DNA from: Bacteroidia bacterium
GTDB lineage: Bacteria; Bacteroidota; Bacteroidia; SXHM01
DNA: 64,000 nucleotides
NCBI GenBank assembly: GCA_022072225.1
Contig: JAJVIC010000002.1
Span: forward strand, 203,876 to 267,875
Direction: 5' to 3'
How positions within the stretch are numbered: position 1 is the stretch's first letter; each line of letters opens with the position of its first letter. This document shows, piece after piece, positions 42,664 to 51,591 of this stretch. Made by a program: the position numbers and the translations under genes. The notes beneath the pieces were generated by a model. It did not search any database. It had not been told where the DNA came from and worked only from the letters and a program-made list of their open reading frames with translations.

Positions 42664-42698
42664 AAAAAAACCCCTTACCATAGGCAAGAGGGCTTTTA
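42664..42698 (-). terminator. Terminator of the peroxiredoxin gene
   Basis: On the minus strand an AAAAGCCCTCTTGCC arm pairs with GGTAAGGGG, followed by a run of seven T. It lies 42 bases beyond the peroxiredoxin stop codon. Because the arms are flanked by A and T runs it may work in both directions. Confidence 0.65.
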
Positions 42699-42739
42699 GT
42701 TTCTTAGTGTTATTAGTGCACTAAGTGGTAAAACAAAAA

Positions 42740-43372
42740 TTAGTGTTTCGCCAAATAATCAGCCACTCCGTCATGGCTTTCTTTCATGGCTTCTTTGCCT
42801 TTGCTCCAGTTGGCCGGACAAACCTCACCGTTTTCTTCAAAATACTGAAGCGCATCTACCATACGCAATGTTTCGTCAACACTGCGGCCTAATGGAAAGT
42901 GGTTTACCACCTGATGTTTTACCTCACCTGTTTTGTCAATCAGGAACAAACCACGGAAAGCAATCATTGGTCCTGTTGCAATTAATTCACCTTTTTCGTT
43001 GGCATCGTAATCGCCAAACAATACACCAAAGTTTGCTGCAATGGTTTTGGTTGTATCGGCTACAATGGGGTAAGTAATACCCTGAATACCGCCTTGTTTT
43101 TTAGGCATCTGCAACCAGCCCCAGTGGCTCTGTTCGCTGTCGGTTGAACAGGCTACCACTGCTACGTTACGTTTTTCAAATTCACCCAATGCTTCCTGAA
43201 AAGCGTGTAACTCTGTTGGACACACAAAGGTGAAATCTTTTGGATAAAAGAAAAACACCACGTGTTTCTTTCCTATGTATTGGCTTAATGAGAAACCGTC
43301 AACGATTTCACCGCCATTGATAACTGCTTTTGCCTTGAACTCAGGCGCTTTTTTTCCTACTAATACTGACAT
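42740..43372 (-). CDS. Typical 2-Cys peroxiredoxin (AhpC/Prx1 type)
   Basis: 210 residues. Peroxidatic Cys51 in FVCPTE, resolving Cys185 in GEVCPANW, and a C-terminal YLAKH-type tail in place of the YF motif, suggesting resistance or sensitivity to overoxidation cannot be judged simply. STDSEQSHWGW is a family motif. Reduces H2O2 and organic peroxides in the cytosol. The upstream region carries dispersed repeats; no clear promoter was found. Confidence 0.95.
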   Translation of the reverse strand: MSVLVGKKAPEFKAKAVINGGEIVDGFSLSQYIGKKHVVFFFYPKDFTFVCPTELHAFQEALGEFEKRNVAVVACSTDSEQSHWGWLQMPKKQGGIQGITYPIVADTTKTIAANFGVLFGDYDANEKGELIATGPMIAFRGLFLIDKTGEVKHQVVNHFPLGRSVDETLRMVDALQYFEENGEVCPANWSKGKEAMKESHDGVADYLAKH

Positions 43373-43419
43373 GTTTTGGATTTTTAATTTATGATTGTTA
43401 ATGTTTATTGTTTGTTGTT

Positions 43420-43591
43420 GTCACCCTGAGCATAGTCGAAGGTTTTCTTGTAAACAGAATTCTTCTTTTATTGTTCAGAGCGGGTGCGAAATTAAATAAT
43501 TTGCAGTATCGTCATGCTGAACTTGTTCATTACGTCATGCTGAACTTGTTTCAGCATCTCAAAAAGACTCTGAAACAAGTTCAGGGTGACG
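43420..43591. repeat. Cluster of dispersed palindromic repeats upstream of the AddA-like gene
   Basis: A fragment GTCACCCTGAGCATAGTCGA lies at 43420-43439. Then CGTCATGCTGAACTTGTT occurs at 43510 and again, longer, at 43533-43554, followed by its inverse CTGAAACAAGTTCAGGGTGA from 43570 to 43591. The last pair makes a 22-base stem. The 249-base gap holds no other recognisable feature. Confidence 0.85.
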
Positions 43592-43621
43592 AGAAACGGG
43601 CTAAAACAATATCTTTACGCT

Positions 43622-46600
43622 GTGAGTTTCTTCGTTTATAAATCCTCTGCCGGTTCGGGCAAAACCTATACGCTGGTGCGCGAGTATCTGCAACTGGCAC
43701 TGGCTGCTCCCGAGCCCGATTATTTCCGCCACATACTGGCCATCACCTTTACCAACAAGGCAGCAGACGAAATGAAGGACCGCGTGCTGAAAAAGCTGGC
43801 GGCATTGGCAACCTTCAACCTCCAGCATCCAACCTCCGACCCTCTTGCTCAAGAACTGAAAACCAATCTTAAACTGGATGATGCCGAGCTGGCTCACCGT
43901 GCCTCTAAGTTGTTGTCACACATACTACACAACTATTCCGATTTCAGCATCAGCACCATTGATAAGTTCACCCACCGCATCCTTTCTACTTTTTCGCACG
44001 ATATGCGATTACCCGTTACTTTTAACGTTGAAGTAGAGTCGGATGAACTGCTCACCGAAGCCATTGATATTTTGCTTCAAAAAGCCGGCAGCGATGAAAC
44101 ACTTACCAAAACGCTAGTTGAGTTTGCTGAAGCCCGTGCCGATGAAGACAAAGACTGGCGCATTGAAAACAATATTTTTCAACTGGCAAAGAAAATACTC
44201 TTTGACGAAGAAGGACATCTTCATGTTGAATCTCTAAAACAACTGACGCCCGCAGACTTTGAGAATGTACGCAAAAGCAGCGCAGCGTTTTGCACCAAGT
44301 ACGAAAACATCTTAAAAGGCATTGCGCAGCAAGCCCTTAAAATCATTGCCGATGAAGGAATTTCACTGGATGATTTTTATCAGGGTAAGAATGGTATCGG
44401 AAATTATTTCCGCAAAATATCGGAATTGAATTTCGAAAACCTTGACGGCAATTCCTATGTTCTAAAAGCAGTAGGCGAGGGGATATGGTACACCGATAAA
44501 AAGCCGGACAATATAAAAGCAAGCATTGACGGAGTTGCGCCACTGCTGCTGGAATGCTATCAGCAGATACAAAATGCAAAAGAGCAATACCACCGCGATT
44601 ATTTGTTGTATCAGTTGGTGGCAAAGAACCTCTATGCCGTAAGCGTTTTAAGTGAAGTAGAGAAGATTTTAAGCGAAATAAAAACGCTGAATAACACCGT
44701 GCATATCTCGGAATTTAACCGCCTTATTTCGGGAGTGGTAATGTATGAGCCTGCACCTTTTATTTATGAGCGCATAGGGCAACGCTACAAGCATTACCTG
44801 GTAGATGAGTTTCAGGATACTTCTGTTTTGCAATGGCTCAACCTTTTGCCCCTGCTGGATGAAGCGCTGGCACTGAAACATTTTAACATGGTGGTAGGCG
44901 ATGGTAAACAAGCTATCTATCGCTGGCGTGGCGGAAGGGTGGAACAGTTCACGCAACTGCCTCAGATATTTCTTACACCCGCCCTGATTGAAAAGAATAC
45001 CCCCCCGCCCCCCAAAGGGGGGATTTTGCCTACACACATGCCATCAACGGATGGTGCGTTGGAAACCCCACCCTTCGGGGGGGATTGGGGGGGTGACCTG
45101 TTTTTCGAATTGATTGTACAGCGGCAACAAACCCTGGAGCGCAACATTGAACAACGGCAGTTGGATTCAAACTACCGCAGCAAATTAGAGGTAGTGAATT
45201 TTAACAACGAATTCTTTTCGTTCCTCTCCTCTAAAATAAGCGGAAGCTACAGTGTAATCTACGACAACCACAGTCAGAAAGCAGATGCCAAAAATACAGG
45301 CGGTCTGGTAACGCTTGATTTTATTGTTGATGATGACGAGTATCACCAAAAGGTTTTTGAAAAAACCAAGTCTGTGATTGATGAGTTGGTTGCCACCGGA
45401 TTTCAACTAAAGGACATTGCCATACTTACCCGCAAAAACACCCATGCCTCCGAAATAGCGCGTTATTTATTGGAACACGAGGTGAATGTTATTTCATCTG
45501 AATCATTGTTGCTCTCACAATCGGCAGAAGTTAATTTTCTGATTTCATTACTCCGCTTTTTATACAACAGCAAAGACAATATTGCCGAAGCAGAAACCTT
45601 ATATTATTTACAGAAATCGGTAGCCGGCAATCTGCACAAATACCTGATGGAGCATCATCCGCAGTTACATGCACAGGTATTGTTAAAATACCCCTTGTAT
45701 GAAGTGTTTGAAAAAATGGTGTCAGCTTTTTTTAAGTCGGTCCCCGACCCTTACATACAGTTTTTCTTAGATACGGTTCACAGCTATACTTCACGCAATA
45801 CCAATGATCCCGGAGAGTTTCTGCAATGGTGGGAGCAAAAGAAAAACAAAATATCCATCGTTGTTCCGCAGGGCATCAATGCCGTAAATGTGATGACCAT
45901 TCATAAATCAAAAGGACTGGAATTTCCTGCTGTCATCTATCCTTTTGCCGAAGATGAAGTAGATGTAAAACGCTCCATGCTTTGGTTAGACACATCGGGC
46001 AAAAAAGAATTGGCTCCCATGAAAACCGCATTGGTTGGTGCTAACAAAATACTGGAGCAAACCGATTCTGCTGTGGCCTATACAGAAGAAGTTGGTAAAA
46101 CCACTTTGGATTTTCTTAACCTGTTGTATGTGGCATTCACGCGCCCTGTAAGCCGCTTGTATGTGCTATCGCCTTTACCAGAAAAAGTAAAAGACAACAT
46201 TTCATCCATTCCTTATGCTTTGAAAGAATGGCTGGAGAGCAAGCAGGAATGGCAGCCTGATAAGCTAAGCTACACCATTGGAACAGCAGCAAGCTATGTT
46301 TCAAAAACAGAAACAAAAGAAAGTGCTTATCGCTTAGAACAACTCATTTCATCTGACTGGCGCGAGAAATTATTAATCAGCCGCAACTCCAAAAAACTGT
46401 GGGAAGAAGATTTGGGAATAACCTGGGGTAATTTATTTCATACTGCTATTTCGCAGATCTTTACAGCGAAAGATGTTGTACCTGTTTTGTCTGCGATGAA
46501 AAATGATGGTTTGCTGAAAACCGAAGAAGAGAAATTACTGGAAGAGAAGATTACTTCCTTGCTTAACAAGCCTGAAATAAAACACCTCTTTGCTGAAGGC

Positions 46601-46816
46601 CTTACCATAAAAACCGAAGCCGATATTCTGCTCACTGATGGCACCTGGCTGCGCCCCGACAGAGTTATTATCAACGGTAAACATGCCACCGTTATTGATT
46701 TTAAAACCGGAAAGGAAAAACCCGGGCATCAGGAACAATTAGCACAGTATGCTGATAAGCTGAGGGAGATGGGGTATGAAAGTGTGGAGCAGAGTTTGGT
46801 ATATATACATGTTTAA
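43622..46816 (+). CDS. AddA-like UvrD-family helicase with C-terminal nuclease
   Basis: 1064 residues from the GTG at 43622, just before the Walker A motif; codons upstream come from a repeat. Motifs: KSSAGSGKT (6-14), AITFTNKAADEMK, VDEFQDTS near 395, GDGKQAIYRWRGG, LDSNYRS near 514, VMTIHKSKGLEFP near 757 and FLNLLYVAFTRP. The C-terminus has the PD-(D/E)XK core RPDRVII..VIDFKTG near 1024 with a preceding His. It should unwind and degrade DNA ends in recombinational repair, like AddA/RecB. The AddB-type partner is not adjacent. A GC-rich palindromic insert interrupts it between motifs III and IV. Confidence 0.88.
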   Translation: MSFFVYKSSAGSGKTYTLVREYLQLALAAPEPDYFRHILAITFTNKAADEMKDRVLKKLAALATFNLQHPTSDPLAQELKTNLKLDDAELAHRASKLLSHILHNYSDFSISTIDKFTHRILSTFSHDMRLPVTFNVEVESDELLTEAIDILLQKAGSDETLTKTLVEFAEARADEDKDWRIENNIFQLAKKILFDEEGHLHVESLKQLTPADFENVRKSSAAFCTKYENILKGIAQQALKIIADEGISLDDFYQGKNGIGNYFRKISELNFENLDGNSYVLKAVGEGIWYTDKKPDNIKASIDGVAPLLLECYQQIQNAKEQYHRDYLLYQLVAKNLYAVSVLSEVEKILSEIKTLNNTVHISEFNRLISGVVMYEPAPFIYERIGQRYKHYLVDEFQDTSVLQWLNLLPLLDEALALKHFNMVVGDGKQAIYRWRGGRVEQFTQLPQIFLTPALIEKNTPPPPKGGILPTHMPSTDGALETPPFGGDWGGDLFFELIVQRQQTLERNIEQRQLDSNYRSKLEVVNFNNEFFSFLSSKISGSYSVIYDNHSQKADAKNTGGLVTLDFIVDDDEYHQKVFEKTKSVIDELVATGFQLKDIAILTRKNTHASEIARYLLEHEVNVISSESLLLSQSAEVNFLISLLRFLYNSKDNIAEAETLYYLQKSVAGNLHKYLMEHHPQLHAQVLLKYPLYEVFEKMVSAFFKSVPDPYIQFFLDTVHSYTSRNTNDPGEFLQWWEQKKNKISIVVPQGINAVNVMTIHKSKGLEFPAVIYPFAEDEVDVKRSMLWLDTSGKKELAPMKTALVGANKILEQTDSAVAYTEEVGKTTLDFLNLLYVAFTRPVSRLYVLSPLPEKVKDNISSIPYALKEWLESKQEWQPDKLSYTIGTAASYVSKTETKESAYRLEQLISSDWREKLLISRNSKKLWEEDLGITWGNLFHTAISQIFTAKDVVPVLSAMKNDGLLKTEEEKLLEEKITSLLNKPEIKHLFAEGLTIKTEADILLTDGTWLRPDRVIINGKHATVIDFKTGKEKPGHQEQLAQYADKLREMGYESVEQSLVYIHV
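44999..45095 (+). repeat. GC-rich palindromic repeat in frame inside the AddA-like gene
   Basis: ACCCCCCCGCCCCCC-AAA-GGGGGG at 45000-45022 and an inverted partner CCCACCCTTCGGGGGGG-ATT-GGGGGGGT at 45067-45093. It encodes about 32 residues (PPPPKGG ... PPFGGDWGG) between helicase motifs III and IV. Base composition is far from that of the surrounding gene. Confidence 0.85.
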
Positions 46817-46859
46817 TTAAAACTGTTTTCTATTTATATTTACACGCAAATAAAAAAAG

Positions 46860-49800
46860 TTGAAATTCAAAGTTAGTTTTATCTTTTTGGTCTTACTGAT
46901 ATATACTTCCAGTCTGTATTGTCAGCAAGTAAAATCAATTTTTGCAGTAGTTAATTCTAAGAAAAGTAATATAGAATTCAGTAACTACGTAAAAGATACA
47001 GATAGTCTGAATATGATTAATCATCAAAACCATTGGAATGGTGGCGGTGTTGCAATTGGCGATCTTGATAATGACGGCTTATCCGAAATTTTTTTTTCAG
47101 GCAATCAAGTAGGTAACAGTTTGTATAAAAATTTAGGAGATCTGAAATTTAGAGATATAAGTGAAAGTGCCGGTATTGTTTTTAAGGATGGATGGAACAC
47201 TGGAGTTTCATTTGCTGATGTAAATGCAGATGGTTACTTAGATATTTATGTCTGCCGTTCAGGTTATTCTGATGAGAGAAGGAGACGAAATCTTCTTTTT
47301 ATTAATAATAAAGACTTAACATTTACTGAACAAGCCATGAAATACGGGCTTGCCGACAGCTCTTATTCAATACATTCGGCTTTCTTTGATTATGATAATG
47401 ATGGAGATCTGGATGTTTATATACTAAATAACCAGAACAGGTCGCTTGCCGTAACCGATATTTTTTCGAAACAAAAAATGAACGAATTAAGCAACGATCG
47501 TCTGATGCGAAATGATAACGGTTACTTTACCGATGTTTCAAAACAAGCAGGAATTGTACTGCAAAATGGGTTAGGCTTAGGCATAGCGGCAAATGATTTT
47601 AATAATGATGGATATATTGATATTTACATTGCCAATGATTTGATGAAACAAGACTATTATTTGGTGAACAACGGCAACGGAACATTTTCAAATCAGCTGG
47701 AAAGCGCATTTGCCCATGTTAGTATGAACTCAATGGGCTGCGATGCTGCAGATATTAATAATGATTTATTGAATGATCTTGTAGTAGCTGATATGTTTCC
47801 TGAAGATCCGGTAAGACAAAAAACTCAGTCGGGTATAACAAATGATCATTATGAACAATTGGTAAATGCAGGTTACCACCATCAGTTTGTGCGAAATGTT
47901 TTACAGCTTAATCAGGGCAACAATAAATTTTCGGATATAGCTCATATAGCTGGAGTAGCTCACACAGATTGGAGTTGGAGCACACTATTTGCAGATTTTA
48001 ATAACGATGGTTATAAAGATTTATTCATTGCTAATAGTCTGAAGAAAGATATGCTTGATAGCGATTTTCAGAAATTTGCAATGGATTCTATAAAGAAAAA
48101 TAACCCATCATCCCACAGTAGAGCTTTCCTCTCTGCTATGGGCAAAATGAATGAGCTTCGATTGTCAAATTATTTGTTTCAGAACAATAAAGATTTAACA
48201 TTTACAAAAATTAATGATTTAAATTTTGGTTGTAACACCAATGGTGCGTCATACGGAGATCTAGATAATGATGGAGATTTAGATATGGTTTGGAATAATT
48301 TTGACACACTTTCTTTTATATTGGAAAACATATCGTCAAGCAAAAATTATTTAAAATTAAAACTGGAAGGTGAGCATTCAAATCCTTTCGCATACGGCAC
48401 CCGAGTTATAGCATATTATGGAAAACTTATTCAGCAAATTGATTTAATGCCATCACGAGGTTTTCAATCTTCAGTTGATCCTATTTTGTTTTTGGGTTTG
48501 GATACCTGCAACTTTGTAGACTCAATAGTTGTCATATGGAAAAAAAATGACTATTCAGTTCTGAAAAATATAAGCACAAAAAAAATGCTTTTAATTAAAT
48601 ACGATGATTTGGGGCATTTACAGCATTATGATGTTTATCCACCAACTGAAAAGTTAATTCAAGTAATTGAAAATTATAAAGGATTTAAACACCATGAAAA
48701 TATGTACGATGATTATAAATCTGAACCTCTTTTGATACGAAAACTATCAGTTGAAGGACCATCTGTTTCAGTTGCAGATATAAATTTGGACGGACTTGAA
48801 GATTTTTTTGTTTCGGGTACAGAAACTCAAAAAGGTGTTTTTTTTATACAATCAATCAGTGGTGATTTTAATCCTGTATCAGAGGAAAGCAGAATAATCA
48901 CCAAACCACCGCTGAAATTTTATCGAGATGATGCTTCTTGCATTTTTACCGATATTAATAATGATGCATATCCTGATTTAATTAAGTCCAAAGGTGGAAA
49001 CGAAAATAATCTTTCCAAGCTGGAAAACACTCTTGAAGTTTATTTAAATGACGGGAAAGGTTACTTTAATTATTCGGCAAATCACTCACCCGATATTAAT
49101 GAAAATGGATCTGCATTGGCCGCTGCTGATTTTGATAACGATGGCGATATTGATTTTTTTCTCGGATCACGATCAGTGCCTGGAAGATATCCTGTTACAC
49201 CAAGGTCATTCCTCTTTCAAAACAACAATACAGAATTTAAAGATGTTACACAAAGCCTTGCATCCGGACTTGATAGTATAGGTCTTGTAACATCGGCCAT
49301 ATGGAGTGATTACGATAATGATTCAAAAACAGATTTAATTTTAGTTGGAGAATTTATGGAGCCTGTTTTCTATAAAAACTCAGGTAAAATTCTCAAACGG
49401 GCAAACATAGATTTTGGTCAAGTAAGTTTATCTGGCTGGTGGAATAGTATAACCGGAGGCGACTTTGACAATGATGGTGATATAGATTATATCTTGGCTA
49501 ATTGGGGTTTAAACTCGAGGTTTAACGTTGATAGCAACCATCCCCTAACTGCATATTACAATGATTTTGATTTAAACGGAAGCACCGATGTAATATTTAG
49601 TTATTATCTTAATAATAAAGAAACCCTGATAGCATCACGAGATGCTCTTCTAGAGCAAATGGGTAGTTTGCGCAAAGTTTATACAAACTATTTGCCTTAT
49701 GCAAAAACAATCCCTTCAGCATTTCTCAATCGTTATGCAATCAAACCCGAGGTAAAATATGCTAATCAATTTAAACACATTATGCTTGAAAATAAATTAA

Positions 49801-50270
49801 ATGGAAAATTTGTAGTTAAACCTTTGCCTATATTACTCCAGTCATGCATGGCCACCGGATTAATTACTGATGATTTTAATACTGATGGTTTTTTAGATAT
49901 AATGGTAGTCGGAAATTCGGATGCTATTCACTCAACATACGGTAAACATGACGCCTGCCCCGGTTATATTTTAATGAACAACGGAAATGGAGGGTTTGAA
50001 ATTACAATGCCTCAGCAGAGCGGTTTCTTCAGTAGTAGCAATAATAGGGCTGCTGCAAGAATATATAACGTCAAATGCGGATGTATGAATTATATTGTAA
50101 CATCCAACAATTCAGGAATCAGTTTGCTTAATTTTTCGCCAAAATCATCTACAACTACTTTACTTGATCAACGTTTCAACAATAAAAGTAATTCCAGAAA
50201 ATTTGAATATTATTTTGGCGAAGGCTATATGAGTCAGTCTTCTCCGTTTATTTCACTACCTAAAAAGTAA
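46860..50270 (+). CDS. FG-GAP/VCBS repeat protein with ASPIC/UnbV domain
   Basis: 1136 residues from a TTG start; signal peptide to LYCQQ. At least a dozen calcium-binding DxDxDG-type loops of FG-GAP blades are visible (GDLDNDGLSEIFFSG, ADVNADGYLDIYV, FDYDNDGDLDVYIL, NDFNNDGYIDIYI, later ADFDNDGDIDFFLG, GDFDNDGDIDYIL, DDFNTDGFLDIMV), consistent with one or two beta-propellers. An ASPIC/UnbV domain lies at about 500-580. It is exported and likely binds calcium on the surface. It is followed after 3 bases by a vanadium haloperoxidase-type gene; the region is AT-richer than its neighbours. Function unknown. Confidence 0.88.
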   Translation: MKFKVSFIFLVLLIYTSSLYCQQVKSIFAVVNSKKSNIEFSNYVKDTDSLNMINHQNHWNGGGVAIGDLDNDGLSEIFFSGNQVGNSLYKNLGDLKFRDISESAGIVFKDGWNTGVSFADVNADGYLDIYVCRSGYSDERRRRNLLFINNKDLTFTEQAMKYGLADSSYSIHSAFFDYDNDGDLDVYILNNQNRSLAVTDIFSKQKMNELSNDRLMRNDNGYFTDVSKQAGIVLQNGLGLGIAANDFNNDGYIDIYIANDLMKQDYYLVNNGNGTFSNQLESAFAHVSMNSMGCDAADINNDLLNDLVVADMFPEDPVRQKTQSGITNDHYEQLVNAGYHHQFVRNVLQLNQGNNKFSDIAHIAGVAHTDWSWSTLFADFNNDGYKDLFIANSLKKDMLDSDFQKFAMDSIKKNNPSSHSRAFLSAMGKMNELRLSNYLFQNNKDLTFTKINDLNFGCNTNGASYGDLDNDGDLDMVWNNFDTLSFILENISSSKNYLKLKLEGEHSNPFAYGTRVIAYYGKLIQQIDLMPSRGFQSSVDPILFLGLDTCNFVDSIVVIWKKNDYSVLKNISTKKMLLIKYDDLGHLQHYDVYPPTEKLIQVIENYKGFKHHENMYDDYKSEPLLIRKLSVEGPSVSVADINLDGLEDFFVSGTETQKGVFFIQSISGDFNPVSEESRIITKPPLKFYRDDASCIFTDINNDAYPDLIKSKGGNENNLSKLENTLEVYLNDGKGYFNYSANHSPDINENGSALAAADFDNDGDIDFFLGSRSVPGRYPVTPRSFLFQNNNTEFKDVTQSLASGLDSIGLVTSAIWSDYDNDSKTDLILVGEFMEPVFYKNSGKILKRANIDFGQVSLSGWWNSITGGDFDNDGDIDYILANWGLNSRFNVDSNHPLTAYYNDFDLNGSTDVIFSYYLNNKETLIASRDALLEQMGSLRKVYTNYLPYAKTIPSAFLNRYAIKPEVKYANQFKHIMLENKLNGKFVVKPLPILLQSCMATGLITDDFNTDGFLDIMVVGNSDAIHSTYGKHDACPGYILMNNGNGGFEITMPQQSGFFSSSNNRAAARIYNVKCGCMNYIVTSNNSGISLLNFSPKSSTTTLLDQRFNNKSNSRKFEYYFGEGYMSQSSPFISLPKK

Positions 50271-50273
50271 CTA

Positions 50274-51590
50274 ATGAGATTTTTATTAAAAATATTGTTG
50301 CTATGCCTCTGTTATAGCCAATCACTTTTAGCGCAGATAAAAATGGATTCTGTTGACTACACCAATTTTGTACAATATCTAAATCAGCGCCTTTCTGATG
50401 TTATAATGGTAGATGGTTTTAATCCGCCTCAGGCCAGTAGAGTTTATTGCTATCCTAACATTGCAATTTATGAAGCATTAAGAAACGCAGACACGGCTAA
50501 TTATAGATCACTTTCAGGTATTATTAAGCACATGAATATTTCAGCAAGACCGATAAATCCTGATATTGATTTTAATCTAGCCGCTGCAATAGCTTTTCAG
50601 CGTGTTGCACAGTTTTTTGTTTACCGCGCCAATTTACTTGATGATATAGATGATATATTCATAAAAATATCACAATCACAACAAAGTGATACTATACTAA
50701 TTCAGCAATCTGTTAAGTATGGAAATTTATTGGCAGAAAAAATAATTGCATGGGCAAAGGATGATAATTTTATTCAACTTAAAACATTTGCACGTTACAA
50801 ACCATTGGGAAAAACTGATTCATGGGAACCAACTCCACCCGCTTACTATGATGCTTTAGAACCTAATTGGAAATTTATGAGACCTATGCTGATGGATTCG
50901 TCATCGCAATTTAAACCAGATCCACCATTGAAATTCGATACTTTGGCAGGTTCAGAGTTTTATAATGAAGCATTAGAGGTATATAAAACCGTATCTAAAA
51001 AAGATTCCATTTTAAACAGCACTGCATTTTTTTGGGATGACAACCCTTTGCGCAACTGGATAGATGGGCATTTTTCATACGTAACTAAAAAACTATCCCC
51101 AGGTGGTCATTGGATAAATATATGTTCAATTGTTACACGAAAAGAAAAGTTTAATGCTTTAAAATCAGCTCAGGTTTTTGCACTTGTTTCCATTGGTCTG
51201 TTTGATGGATTTATTAGTTGTTGGGACGAAAAGTACAGAAGTAATCTTATTCGCCCTGAAACATATATTAACAAGTATATTGACCGTGAATGGTCGCCTT
51301 TTCTGGAAACACCTCCGTTTCCTGAGCATACAAGTGGACACAGTGTAATATCTTCATCAGCGGCAGAAATACTTACAACTTTGGTGGGTGAAAATTATCA
51401 ATTTACAGATTCAACTGAGTTTGTTTTTGGATTTGGTGTAAGAAAATTCAACTCTTTCAGGGAGGCGGCAAACGAAGCAGGTTGGAGCAGACTATATGGT
51501 GGCATTCATTATAGACAGGCTATAATTGTAGGATTAGAGCAAGGACAGGCTATTGGTAAAAATGTAATAAGGAAGATTAAACAAAACTAA
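50274..51590 (+). CDS. Vanadium-dependent haloperoxidase-type (PAP2 superfamily) protein
   Basis: 438 residues with a signal peptide (to LLAQ). The full vanadate/phosphate-binding set is present with correct spacing: Lys320 and Arg327 in KYRSNLIRP, Ser354-Gly355-His356 in EHTSGHS, and Arg406 and His412 in SRLYGGIHY. Members of this branch in Bacteroidota are annotated as vanadium-dependent haloperoxidases, but some may be phosphatases. Exported. It sits between the FG-GAP protein and a vitamin K-dependent carboxylase-like protein with gaps of 3 and 1 bases, so the three are one operon. Confidence 0.87.
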   Translation: MRFLLKILLLCLCYSQSLLAQIKMDSVDYTNFVQYLNQRLSDVIMVDGFNPPQASRVYCYPNIAIYEALRNADTANYRSLSGIIKHMNISARPINPDIDFNLAAAIAFQRVAQFFVYRANLLDDIDDIFIKISQSQQSDTILIQQSVKYGNLLAEKIIAWAKDDNFIQLKTFARYKPLGKTDSWEPTPPAYYDALEPNWKFMRPMLMDSSSQFKPDPPLKFDTLAGSEFYNEALEVYKTVSKKDSILNSTAFFWDDNPLRNWIDGHFSYVTKKLSPGGHWINICSIVTRKEKFNALKSAQVFALVSIGLFDGFISCWDEKYRSNLIRPETYINKYIDREWSPFLETPPFPEHTSGHSVISSSAAEILTTLVGENYQFTDSTEFVFGFGVRKFNSFREAANEAGWSRLYGGIHYRQAIIVGLEQGQAIGKNVIRKIKQN

Positions 51591-51591
51591 C

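Noticed and set aside
43408-43641. 77-codon frame upstream of the AddA-like gene
   Set aside because: Made of dispersed palindromic repeats; no conserved product, and it overlaps the real helicase start.
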